From the NCBI GenBank assembly GCA_030682385.1, contig JAUXOG010000043.1:1-64000 (forward strand): 64,000 nt of DNA, written 5' to 3'. Under the pieces are notes generated by a model that saw nothing but the letters and a program-made list of their open reading frames with translations, made no database searches and was not told the DNA's origin. The position numbers and the translations under genes are program-made. The stretch is from Bacteroidota bacterium (GTDB lineage: Bacteria; Bacteroidota; Ignavibacteria; UBA10030; BY39). This document shows, piece by piece, positions 26,901 through 34,459 of this stretch (its first letter is position 1; each line of letters opens with the position of its first letter).

Positions 26901-27221
26901 TGTAGCATTACTTGATTTGATTGTTAATGTATAATCACTCGGATCGAGATCTTCTGCAAACGTATTTTCAGGCCGTGCAATAACTATGATAGTACCTGAC
27001 CGTAAATTATTCCATAGGGCATTTGTTGTAAAAACTAAAGGGGCAATTGCGCCACCGGTACTAGAAAAATCTCTAATGTCCCAACCTCTCATATCGAGTC
27101 CGTCTTGAACAACAAGCAACTCAACCCATTCATCGTTACCACTTGAATTATAAAGTTCATTAATGATTACTTGTTGAGAAAATAAAGTTGATGTTGCAAA
27201 AATCATTACTATTAAAAACAA
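23967..27221 (-). CDS. Secreted phospholipase-D-fold protein with lamin-tail domain and T9SS sorting signal
   Basis: The 1084-residue exported protein is modular. It has a signal peptide and a lamin-tail domain (about residues 15-140, INELYNSSGNDEWVEL). A beta-rich region and an OB-fold/DUF5689-like domain follow (about 335-420). A fibronectin-like segment leads into two phospholipase-D domains with HNKFFVFD and HHKYAIVD. A type A T9SS sorting domain (QNYPNPFNP ... KKMLLLR) ends the protein. Two HxKxxxxD motifs make one complete active site, so it is probably an extracellular nuclease or phosphodiesterase. The track start is TTG. An in-frame CTG at 27236 would add MKKFV, giving a normal basic signal-peptide start behind AGGAT. 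Confidence 0.9.
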   Translation of the reverse strand: MFLIVMIFATSTLFSQQVIINELYNSSGNDEWVELLVVQDGLDMRGWDIRDFSSTGGAIAPLVFTTNALWNNLRSGTIIVIARPENTFAEDLDPSDYTLTIKSSNATYFTGTVFLFAGSSDAVQIRNASQTHIFGVSWGPANAASIPSPKVHFTAASTSNTVTAFKGNSVSQLSDVANWVQNSLTITRGTGNTTENSAWISLLRARPEGSGSVSIIPTVINGSVDTTIKITYRKDNAFAVNNLRIIVPPEFTWSKNISDVSYTNITATASTAGDTIYFTGITFTQDSTEITISPITSATFTGYYKFKTQSGASGSYGDVAPIPVITVYGAAIPISEVKVNDANGASTRIGDLVTVRGIITVANEFGSPSFIQDNSAGMSIYGTIFSAAINVGNEVQVTGKVTQFSGLNQIELPEQYSVISSGNYVDPVIATPSQINFNGVGGVENFEGKLVHIIGVTVKMLNGTPVTNWAANTNYRLIGASPSDTVQIRIDNNTNLVGGVAPAGTFDLIGVVGQYKTASPYIGGYQVMPRFTADIISSGPLFTEYPEETYLDSSSITLGWKTLFPGTSRLRYGVNTNYELGLIEPDNDLRTSHSVTLSGLTAATIYNVQAFSVSGTDTSFAGNLIVSTTSKSPTTGKINVYFSKSVNTTLSTGEAALGNINFSNKIIERINNSRRSIDAALYSLSGTVGANVANALVAAKNRGVQVRVIGEYDNKTTLPWSTLTNNGITVVFDAYGLNDGTGLHHNKFFVFDGRGGAADSVWVWTGSWNATDPGTDADRQNAIELQDVALAGAYTREFEEMWGSSTETPNSAISRFGARKFNNTPHRFIIGGKYVESFFSPSDRTTTYIGKALGKAQSSINIALLTITRKELADSIVVKKNTGKKTRVILDNGTDLGTQYPYLQTSGVDILLKVGTGFLHHKYAIVDAEPYGGTAWVVTGSHNWSSAAETKNDENTLIIKDNRIGNLYIQEFAARYTEAGGTDPVQVNVNENGNGIPDDFNLSQNYPNPFNPTSTIAFSLPIANLVTLKAYNILGQEVATLVNEEMKAGNYTVNFNATQLASGVYFYKLTAGSFTSVKKMLLLR

Positions 27222-27261
27222 TACAAACTTTTTCAGAAAAATATCCTGTGTAAATTATAAA

Positions 27262-27283
27262 AAACAAGAGGCAAATTGCCTCT
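27262..27283 (-). terminator. Intrinsic terminator after the S24 repressor gene
   Basis: On the minus strand AGAGGCAA-T-TTGCCTCT forms a perfect 8-bp stem followed by TTGTTTTTT. It lies downstream of the repressor gene (27417-28070) and just upstream of the phospholipase-D-type gene. It separates the two transcripts. Confidence 0.75.
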
Positions 27284-27416
27284 ATCGAATTAAAACTATA
27301 TATTTGCTGCACAAATCTAATTAAATTTAGTGAGAAAACAAAAGGGTAAATTCAAAACATCAGTTACTAAAATCTCCAATTAGGAATTACAAATTTACCC
27401 TGAGCTTGTCGAAGGG

Positions 27417-28070
27417 TCATAAATTCTTTATAACCTTCACAACCCTCCATATAAATCCAACATCACGCTTGCGCACTGAAACCGGCTCAAAATCGGGATT
27501 TAGTGGAATTAAATGAATATGTGTGCTGTCGATTTTTACTTTCTTCAAAACATCCTCATCGTTTACACGCACTACACATATATCACCGTTGCGAACCTCC
27601 TGCTTCGGACTCACGACGACGATATCGCTGTCCTCAATTTTTGGCGACATACTGGCGCCCTTAACAACAAGTGCGAAAGCATTCGGGTCGTTGATGTTAT
27701 CAATCGTAACATAACGGTCAACATAATCGGGATGAAAAATAGGAGTTGTCCTTCCTGCAGGAACCGACGAGTACAATGGAATATCCACTAAAGGAATATC
27801 TCGTAAATATGTTGCTTTGTGTAATGGAAAAATTTTTGTCCTGTCGGGCGGCGAATGATACATCTCGCCTTCACCTGTCAGCAGCCATTCAGGGCGCACA
27901 CCCGTAAATTTTGCAAGTCGCATCAGGTAGTTGCTGTCGGGGACTTGCTCGCCTTTTTCCCAACGTTGGAGCGTTCGTGTTGCCACATCAACTTTTTCAG
28001 CTAATGTGTGCTGGTCGAGTTCTTTGTTCAACCGGGATTCGTTTATACGGTTGCCGATTTTTGATCTCAT
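27417..28070 (-). CDS. XRE-type repressor with S24 (LexA/CI-like) self-cleavage domain
   Basis: The start is set at the ATG 28070 (MRSKIGNRINESRLNKE), which has a strong ribosome binding site (AAGAGG). The track start at 28142 would cover the operator. The 217-residue protein has an N-terminal helix-turn-helix (LAEKVDVATRTLQRWEKG). The C-terminal S24 domain has the catalytic Ser in GASMSP and a Lys in VLKKV. A possible Ala-Gly cleavage site lies in SVPAGRT. Such proteins are phage-type or stress-type repressors inactivated by RecA-stimulated autocleavage. No phage genes are adjacent. A 14-bp palindrome upstream suggests autoregulation. Confidence 0.9.
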   Translation of the reverse strand: MRSKIGNRINESRLNKELDQHTLAEKVDVATRTLQRWEKGEQVPDSNYLMRLAKFTGVRPEWLLTGEGEMYHSPPDRTKIFPLHKATYLRDIPLVDIPLYSSVPAGRTTPIFHPDYVDRYVTIDNINDPNAFALVVKGASMSPKIEDSDIVVVSPKQEVRNGDICVVRVNDEDVLKKVKIDSTHIHLIPLNPDFEPVSVRKRDVGFIWRVVKVIKNL

Positions 28071-28092
28071 ATTAACCTCTTGTTTATTTGAT

Positions 28093-28106
28093 AGACATAT
28101 ATGTCT
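28093..28106. promoter_or_regulatory. Candidate operator of the S24 repressor
   Basis: AGACATATATGTCT is a perfect 14-bp palindrome 23 bp upstream of the repressor start codon. It lies in the short gap before the divergently transcribed phosphoesterase gene. Its size and place fit a dimeric helix-turn-helix repressor controlling its own promoter. Confidence 0.6.
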
Positions 28107-28237
28107 TGATATATTTTTATCAGCGTCAATTTTGTCGCACACTAAAATAAGGAATTATTTTTGAGAAGTCAAGTTTTGATATTTTTAAATGTTTTTGTAG
28201 GTTGAGTTGTAAAATTTATAACATCAAACAAATATAG

Positions 28238-28891
28238 ATGCGCATATTAGCATTTACCGACATACATAGTTCGTATAAGCGGGTCTTCGAAATAATTAAT
28301 TCTGAAAAATCCGATTTGGTAATAATTGGCGGCGATCTGACAAACGTAGGCACGGTGCAAGAAGTTGAATCGGTTATTCGGCAATTACAAACTTTAACGC
28401 CAAATTTATTGTGTGTTGCAGGCAATATGGACTTACCCCAGCACGATGATTTGTTTTGTAAATTGAATGTTTCAATACACGGTAAAGGCTTGATAATAAA
28501 TGAGTTAGGTATATTTGGCGTATCAGGGTCGCCGGTTTCACCACTGCGGACGCCGTATGAAATTGATGAAGAAGTAATCGCTGAAAAAATTGCCGAAGGA
28601 TATCAAGATGTGCTGAAAGCAAAAATTAAAATTTTAGTTTCGCACGCACCACCTTATGGGACGAAAGTAGATATCGTTCATTCAGGTTTTCACGCCGGCA
28701 GTTCGGCTGTCCGGGATTTTATTGAGAATGAAAAAGTAGATGTAGTAATTTGCGGACACATACACGAAGCACGCGGACAGGATGTCTTAGGAAAAACAAA
28801 AATAATTAATTGCGGGCAAGCAAGCCGCGGTTATTACGGTGTTATACAAATAAGTGAAAAAATAGAAGTAACAAATTCTGAGTACAGATAA
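28238..28891 (+). CDS. Metallophosphoesterase
   Basis: The 217-residue calcineurin-like enzyme has its metal ligands in order: FTDIHSS, GGDLTN, GNMD (the usual GNHD with Met for His), VSHAPP and CGHIHEARG. The Met at the GNHD position removes the histidine that normally assists catalysis, so activity may be altered. The substrate is unknown. It overlaps the HAD gene by one base and is divergent from the S24 repressor. Confidence 0.88.
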   Translation: MRILAFTDIHSSYKRVFEIINSEKSDLVIIGGDLTNVGTVQEVESVIRQLQTLTPNLLCVAGNMDLPQHDDLFCKLNVSIHGKGLIINELGIFGVSGSPVSPLRTPYEIDEEVIAEKIAEGYQDVLKAKIKILVSHAPPYGTKVDIVHSGFHAGSSAVRDFIENEKVDVVICGHIHEARGQDVLGKTKIINCGQASRGYYGVIQISEKIEVTNSEYR

Positions 28892-29520
28892 TGAGTATCA
28901 ACAAAATAAAAGTAATAGTTTTTGATTTAGGAAATGTATTAGTAAAAATCGATTATAGACCTTTCCTAGTTCATACAGGACTTTACGGTAAATTCAGTGA
29001 AGAGAAGGTTTATAATTTATTAGAAAACCCTGCGATTGCCTACGAGAGAGGAAAATTAAGTTCGCACGAGTTTTACAAGGAAACTATGAGGATGCTTCAA
29101 ATAGATATTGATTACGAAAAATTTGTTCACGCTTGGTGCAGTGTTGCGACCGGGTTGGTTGAAAATATCGGGGAAGTAGTTAGTGCACTTGCCCGGCAAT
29201 ATCCGTTATATTTGTTGAGCAATACTAACGAACTCCATCTGCATCATATTAAAAAGAACTATCCGATTTTAGAAAATTTTCAAAGATTATTTTTATCGTA
29301 TAAAATCGGTGTAATGAAACCGGATGACGAAATATTTCGATTCATGCTCAATGAATTGGAGATGGAGCCGGAAGAAATATTTTTCACTGACGACAAATTA
29401 TCGAATGTAGAATCTGCAATAGCACTTGGCATTGATGCTGTCCATTTTCAATCAACAAGCGAGTTAAGAAAAGTGTTTACCCGAAAACATATTTTGAAAT
29501 CACCAGAAATTTACAAATAG
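28891..29520 (+). CDS. HAD superfamily hydrolase (class IA)
   Basis: The 209-residue protein has the HAD motifs FDLGNVL (nucleophile Asp), LLSNTNE (motif II Thr/Ser), KPDDEIF (motif III Lys) and FFTDDKLSN (acidic motif IV). The DLGNVL start resembles the YihX group of sugar-phosphate phosphatases. A helical cap lies between residues 20 and 90. The start codon overlaps the stop of the phosphoesterase gene, so the two are co-translated. The substrate is not predictable. Confidence 0.9.
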   Translation: MSINKIKVIVFDLGNVLVKIDYRPFLVHTGLYGKFSEEKVYNLLENPAIAYERGKLSSHEFYKETMRMLQIDIDYEKFVHAWCSVATGLVENIGEVVSALARQYPLYLLSNTNELHLHHIKKNYPILENFQRLFLSYKIGVMKPDDEIFRFMLNELEMEPEEIFFTDDKLSNVESAIALGIDAVHFQSTSELRKVFTRKHILKSPEIYK

Positions 29521-29659
29521 CAACAAAAAAGTAAAAAAACCCTTCACTTACAGTTGGTTACCCAACCCTCGAAATTAGCTTAATAAAGCCAATTTTCTAA
29601 AATACTACGACTTTAAAAAATTACCCACAAAAATTATTATCAAAATTTTGTTTTTTTGC

Positions 29660-29726
29660 TTGACTTTGAAGGAAAATCGTTTAAATTACCATATAAATTA
29701 TACAAGAGTGGGTAAAAGTGTGTAGG
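29660..29726 (+). promoter_or_regulatory. mraZ promoter and candidate MraZ-binding repeats
   Basis: TTGACT (29660-29665) and TAAATT (29682-29687), 16 bp apart, form a possible promoter. Downstream are two adjacent decamers, AGTGGGTAAA and AGTGTGTAGG (29707-29726). They resemble the direct TGGG/AAGTG repeats bound by MraZ in other bacteria. Inverted copies of GTGGGTAA also occur at 29621-29628. Autorepression of the dcw cluster by MraZ is inferred from these repeats. Confidence 0.5.
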
Positions 29727-29758
29727 AAAATTACCCCCTTTCAATAATTATAAAATTT

Positions 29759-30208
29759 ATGGCTTCATTTAAAGGAACATACAAATATAGCGTCGACAGC
29801 AAAGGTCGCCTGAATATTCCGTCGAAATTGCGAAAGCAACTTACCGACGATATCAAGGACCATTTTGTTATTATGCGCGGATTCGATAAATGCTTGTTTG
29901 TTTATCCGATTAATATTTGGGCAGATGTTGAAGCGGAATTTATAAAGCTATCGGCTTATAATTCCGAAGATCGCCAATTAGAGCGGACGATATATGCTAA
30001 TCTTTCAGAAGTGGAATTAGATTCGCAAGCACGGATAAGTATCCCACCCGACTTACGCGAATATGCTCAGATCGATAGCGATGCGTTGATAATCGGAATT
30101 CGGAATAGAATAGAAATCTGGAATCCAAAAATTTACGAAGAATATATTAGCAGTCAAGTTGATTCTTACGAAACTGTCGCTCAAAAGGTAATGAACAATC
30201 TTGGTTGA
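29759..30208 (+). CDS. mraZ: Division/cell-wall cluster transcriptional regulator MraZ
   Basis: The 149-residue protein contains two SpoVT/AbrB-like MraZ repeats, YSVDSKGRLNIPSKLRK near residue 10 and LDSQARISIPPDLRE near residue 85. Each has the DxxxR signature. It forms a ring that binds tandem repeats upstream of its own gene and regulates the dcw cluster. It is the first gene of the cluster, 19 bp before rsmH. Confidence 0.96.
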   Translation: MASFKGTYKYSVDSKGRLNIPSKLRKQLTDDIKDHFVIMRGFDKCLFVYPINIWADVEAEFIKLSAYNSEDRQLERTIYANLSEVELDSQARISIPPDLREYAQIDSDALIIGIRNRIEIWNPKIYEEYISSQVDSYETVAQKVMNNLG

Positions 30209-30227
30209 TGTTCCTTGATAATATGCA

Positions 30228-31154
30228 ATGAGCTATGAATATCACACGCCGGTTTTAGTCGAAAAAGTTCTTGAATACCTTATTACTAAACCTGACGGTG
30301 TTTATGTCGATGCAACTTTAGGGGGTGGTGGTCATTCGGAAAAAATTTTAGAACGACTCTTACCCACAGGAGTTTTAATTGGAATTGATGCCGATAAAGA
30401 TGCTCTTGATTTTTCAAAAATGCGTTTTGGAGAAAGAGTGTTATTAGTACAAAGCAATTTTTCGCATCTCTCCCAAATTCTTTCCGAACATAACTTACCT
30501 AAAGTGGATGGTTTTCTTTTTGATTTAGGAATTTCATCCCGTCAAATCGACTCAGCCCAAAAGGGATTTAGTTTTAGCAGCGATGCTAAACTTGATATGC
30601 GTTTCGACTCAAGGCAAGAGTTGGATGCACATTACATCGTCAATTCGTATTCCGAAGAAGAACTCAGCCGGATATTCTGGCAGTTCGGCGAAGAAAAATT
30701 TTCGCGCCGGATTGCAAAAAAGATTGTTGATTCAAGAACACGTAAATCAATCGATACTACTTTAGAATTAGCTGAAATTGTAAAATCGGTTGTAAGCGGA
30801 AAATTCTTGAATAAATCGTTAGCAAGAATTTTTCAAGCTATAAGAATTGAAGTAAACCGAGAATTAGAATCTTTACAGTCGGCTTTAAAAAGTGCATTGA
30901 TGCACCTGAATCCGGCAGGCAGGTTGGTTGTTATTTCGTATCACTCGCTTGAAGACAGGATTGTAAAATCGTTCTTCAGGGAGTTTTCAACTCCGACTAG
31001 AGATATAACATGGAAATTGACCGGTATAGAAACAACGAAGCCGTTAATACGAGTTCTAACAAAGAAACCGATTCTACCTGAAGAAACAGAGATCGTGCAA
31101 AATCCAAGGTCTCGCAGTGCAAAACTGAGGGTAGCTGAGCGGCTAAATGATTAA
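30228..31154 (+). CDS. rsmH: 16S rRNA (cytosine-1402-N4) methyltransferase
   Basis: The 308-residue enzyme (MraW) methylates C1402 in the decoding centre. The SAM-binding motif DATLGGGGHSEKILE is at about residues 28-42. The family signature FDLGISSRQID and the C-terminal ISYHSLEDRIVKSFF are intact. It overlaps the ftsL-like gene by 8 bp. Confidence 0.97.
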   Translation: MSYEYHTPVLVEKVLEYLITKPDGVYVDATLGGGGHSEKILERLLPTGVLIGIDADKDALDFSKMRFGERVLLVQSNFSHLSQILSEHNLPKVDGFLFDLGISSRQIDSAQKGFSFSSDAKLDMRFDSRQELDAHYIVNSYSEEELSRIFWQFGEEKFSRRIAKKIVDSRTRKSIDTTLELAEIVKSVVSGKFLNKSLARIFQAIRIEVNRELESLQSALKSALMHLNPAGRLVVISYHSLEDRIVKSFFREFSTPTRDITWKLTGIETTKPLIRVLTKKPILPEETEIVQNPRSRSAKLRVAERLND

Positions 31155-31575
31155 AAAAATGTTTCAAGGGCAAGAAGTTAAATTAAATAATATGACCCCG
31201 GATCCACGTTTCGTTTATAATGGATCAAAAAAAACAGAAGGACCTTTGCCTTCGGATGTGATGCTGCGAAAAAACAAGTCCGCATCAAACCAAAGACCTT
31301 CGATTATAAAACTGGGGTTGATTATTATTTTTGGTACTTCTCTCGGATTGCTTGTAATAAATAATATTTTGACAATAAATTCATTAGTGAAAGAAATCGA
31401 TACTTTATCAAAAACATACAGAACAATAAAAAGCACAAACGAATTCTTAATTGCAGAGATTAATAAAAAATCGACATACGAAAGGATTGTGCCATTAGCT
31501 CAACGGGAATTGGGGATGTTTATACAAAAAACTCCCCCCGAATGGTTTGAACTTTCCAATGAAAATAATAAATGA
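31147..31575 (+). CDS. ftsL: FtsL-like division protein
   Basis: The 142-residue bitopic protein has a hydrophilic N-terminus of about 52 residues and one membrane helix (LGLIIIFGTSLGLLVI). A short periplasmic coiled coil (about residues 72-110) and the ending ERIVPLAQRELGM follow. Its position between rsmH and ftsI and its topology match FtsL. Sequence conservation in this family is low, so the call rests mainly on context. It overlaps both neighbours by a few bases. Confidence 0.82.
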   Translation: MIKKMFQGQEVKLNNMTPDPRFVYNGSKKTEGPLPSDVMLRKNKSASNQRPSIIKLGLIIIFGTSLGLLVINNILTINSLVKEIDTLSKTYRTIKSTNEFLIAEINKKSTYERIVPLAQRELGMFIQKTPPEWFELSNENNK

Positions 31576-33740
31576 TATCGACTCAGAAATATATTGATAC
31601 TCAAAAATTTATAAGGATTAAACAACGGCGTACAAAATTAATATTGTTCGCATGCTTGATCGCTTTTATAATTATTTCATTGCGATTGATTCAAATTCAA
31701 GTAGTGCATTCTACCGACTTACAATCGGAAGCACAATCGCAATACAAACTGCCGTCAACAATCCCGGCTAACAGAGGAAATATTTACGACTGTAACGGAA
31801 ATATTTTAGCTTCATCGGCAATGGTAATAAAAGTTGCTGCCGATTGTTCGATAATGACTAATGAATCGAAAAATGCGATCGCTAAAAAATTAGCTGAACT
31901 AACAAACATCCATCCGCGTGAATATTTAAAAAAACTTAATAATACTAAACGATATGTTTGTTTAGAATCAGAAATTCATCCGAGTTATAAAAATTTTCTT
32001 CAAGAAAATAAACCTCACGGTGTGCTGATTGAGGAAGTATCGAAACGATTGTACCACTCAGGAAATATAGCAGCACAAATTCTTGGCGGGATGCATTACG
32101 ATAACTATGGTAAAGGTGGAGTCGAAAGCTATTTCAATTCACAGTTGAGCGGAAAGGATGGCTCAATAGTAAAATATCGTGATGGTTCACGCCGTATTCA
32201 ACCGGTGCTGGACTTCCCAAAGATTGATCCTCAAAATGGTAACAGCATTTACTTAACTATCGATTTAACATATCAATCTATTGTTGAAGAAGAATTACGA
32301 AAAGGTGCCGAGAAATTTCAAGCCGACGGTGCAATTGTAGTAATGCTCAAGCCTTCGTCCGGTGAAGTTTTAGCCATCGCCCAATATCCGAATTTCGATC
32401 CGTCGCACTCATCAAAAACTGATTTAGCAAAACAACGAATTAAAGCTCTTACTGATACGTACGAGCCCGGTTCGATGTTTAAACTCGTTGCAGCAGCAGC
32501 AGCGTTAGAATTAGATTTGGTGAAACCCGAACAAAAATTTAATGCCGAAAACGGCAGGTATGTTTATCCAGCCGGTAAGAAAGGCATAATCATAACAGAT
32601 ACACATCCTTACGATGTCTTAACTTTTAAAGAAGCTATGGAAGTTTCCAGCAATATAGTTTTTGCAAAGATTGCTAAAATTGTCGGCACGGAAGCTTTCT
32701 ATTCACAAGCGCGAAATTTAGGATTTGGTAACTCTACAAATATCGAACTACCGGGCGAAGCAAAAGGTTTTCTTAAAAAACCGAACCAATGGTCGGGAAC
32801 TACTCTGCAAGCGATGTCTCGCGGATATGAAGTTGGCGCAACTCCAATTCAGATTGCTGCGGCGTATGCAGCGCTCGCAAATAATGGAATTTTGATGAAG
32901 CCGTATATTCTTAAACAAATTCAAAATGAAAACGGCGACTCGGTTGCCTCAACTCAGCCTACAATCCTTCGGCGGGTTTTCAGCGAAAAAACTGCGTCCC
33001 AACTTTTGCAGATGTTCACGTCTGTTGTCGAAGGTGAACGCGGAACTGCAAAATTAGCAATTGTAAATGGACTGCGAATAGCCGGAAAAACAGGGACTGC
33101 ACGCAAAATAGTTGACGGTAAATATTCACAAAAAAACCATCTCGCTTCTTTTATAGGTTTCTTTCCCATCGAAAATCCTCAAGTCGTTTGTTTAGTAATG
33201 TTAGACAATCCTAAAACCGGTGGTTATACGGGTGGAACTACAAGTACAGTCATCTTTAAAGCAATTGCTGAACGAATCAGCATCACGAAAAGCTCATTCA
33301 ATCGAAATGGTAAAATAAATGAAGATAAACTATTTGAAGCAAGCGATTATCAAATAGTTCCTGATGTTTGTGGCATGCAGCCAAACAATGCTGTGCGTAT
33401 GTTGGAGAAATCTGGTTTTTCAGCTTCACTTGTTGGGAACGGAATTTCAGTTTTAAACCAAGACCCAAAACCCGGAACGTTAGCAGCAAAAGGGGCTGAA
33501 ATAAAATTGATGTTTGTCAAAACAAATTATGCCGACGAAAATGGTTTTTATGTTGTTCCGAATGTAGTTGGGCTTCCTTTAAGGCGGGCGGTGAACAGGC
33601 TTTCGTTAGAAGGTTTTGAATCTACTGCGTATGGTAACGGTATTGTAGTCTGTCAATCGCCCGAAGCGGAAAAATCAGCTTCGCGTAAAACGGTTGTGTC
33701 GCTAATTTGTGAAGATAGAAAAGTAGCAGGTAAACTATGA
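31572..33740 (+). CDS. ftsI: Septal penicillin-binding protein with two PASTA domains
   Basis: This transpeptidase cross-links septal peptidoglycan. The 722-residue protein has an N-terminal membrane anchor (about residues 22-42), a dimerisation domain (RGNIYDCNGNILA) and the transpeptidase domain. The nucleophile is Ser301 in GSMFK, the second motif is SSN and the third is KTGT. Two PASTA repeats occupy the C-terminus (VPDVCGMQPNNAVRML and VPNVVGLPLRRAVNRL). The PASTA-bearing form is more typical of Gram-positive FtsI/PBP2x but is also known in this phylum. It overlaps both neighbours by 4 bp. Confidence 0.95.
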   Translation: MISTQKYIDTQKFIRIKQRRTKLILFACLIAFIIISLRLIQIQVVHSTDLQSEAQSQYKLPSTIPANRGNIYDCNGNILASSAMVIKVAADCSIMTNESKNAIAKKLAELTNIHPREYLKKLNNTKRYVCLESEIHPSYKNFLQENKPHGVLIEEVSKRLYHSGNIAAQILGGMHYDNYGKGGVESYFNSQLSGKDGSIVKYRDGSRRIQPVLDFPKIDPQNGNSIYLTIDLTYQSIVEEELRKGAEKFQADGAIVVMLKPSSGEVLAIAQYPNFDPSHSSKTDLAKQRIKALTDTYEPGSMFKLVAAAAALELDLVKPEQKFNAENGRYVYPAGKKGIIITDTHPYDVLTFKEAMEVSSNIVFAKIAKIVGTEAFYSQARNLGFGNSTNIELPGEAKGFLKKPNQWSGTTLQAMSRGYEVGATPIQIAAAYAALANNGILMKPYILKQIQNENGDSVASTQPTILRRVFSEKTASQLLQMFTSVVEGERGTAKLAIVNGLRIAGKTGTARKIVDGKYSQKNHLASFIGFFPIENPQVVCLVMLDNPKTGGYTGGTTSTVIFKAIAERISITKSSFNRNGKINEDKLFEASDYQIVPDVCGMQPNNAVRMLEKSGFSASLVGNGISVLNQDPKPGTLAAKGAEIKLMFVKTNYADENGFYVVPNVVGLPLRRAVNRLSLEGFESTAYGNGIVVCQSPEAEKSASRKTVVSLICEDRKVAGKL

Positions 33741-34456
33741 TGTTTAGAATATTCTTATGGTTAACAATTTCATTAGCAATTCAAAGTTTGATTTTTTCGC
33801 AACCAAAAAATATTAAATCCGAAACTCAAACCAGCTATGCAAAAGAATCAAACGATAAATTAGTACCCGATGGGTCGGTGGTTGTAAAGCATTATAATGA
33901 ACGTGGTAAAATTGTTTCAGAATCAAATCAAAGGTTTTGGCAGGAAATTCAAAAGGAAATCACTTACAACACAAAATATTTTTATAACAGTCAGGGACTT
34001 TTAGATTCCTCGGTATTACTTGAAGGAGAAAAATTTGTTTTGAAGTTGGTGTATGAATATGATACGGCTGGAACTGCTATCGGGGCTGTTGAAATTCTTC
34101 CCGACGGGAAACCTTCATTCAGAACTAAATATTTCTACAACGATAAAAAATTGAAAAGCAAAGAAATCATTTCAAATCCGGAAGGTGTAACTTACACAGA
34201 GAAAGAATATTCTTACAATAAAAAAGGAAGACTGTTAGAAGAAAAAGGAAAAGACAGGGGAACGCCTCGCTACCGCTGGGTTTTTAATTACGACAAAAAG
34301 AATTTATTGGTTGAACGAAAAATGTTCGACGGTAACGGAAATTTAGTTAGAACAAATAATTATAAAAATAATGCTGAGGGTAAACCTGTTAAAGAAACCG
34401 AAAGTTCACCCGGAAGCCCTTTAAGAATTATAAAGTACGAATACATCTATTATTAA
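33737..34456 (+). CDS. Exported YD-repeat-like protein within the dcw cluster
   Basis: The 239-residue protein has a signal peptide (about residues 1-21, ending IFSQPK). A run of short beta-hairpin units follows with an aromatic-Tyr pattern (TKYFYNSQGLLDSS, TKYFYNDKKLKSK, KEYSYNKKGRLLEE, WVFNYDKKNLLVE). These resemble RHS/YD or MORN-like repeats. I do not recognise a named family. Its 4-bp overlap with ftsI and 3-bp gap to murE show it is an integral part of the operon. A periplasmic division or wall role is inferred only from this position. Confidence 0.78.
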   Translation: MMFRIFLWLTISLAIQSLIFSQPKNIKSETQTSYAKESNDKLVPDGSVVVKHYNERGKIVSESNQRFWQEIQKEITYNTKYFYNSQGLLDSSVLLEGEKFVLKLVYEYDTAGTAIGAVEILPDGKPSFRTKYFYNDKKLKSKEIISNPEGVTYTEKEYSYNKKGRLLEEKGKDRGTPRYRWVFNYDKKNLLVERKMFDGNGNLVRTNNYKNNAEGKPVKETESSPGSPLRIIKYEYIYY

Positions 34457-34459
34457 TTT

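Noticed and set aside
28071-28142. Longer start for the S24 repressor
   Set aside because: The ATG at 28070 has a strong ribosome binding site, and the extension would put the candidate operator inside the coding region.
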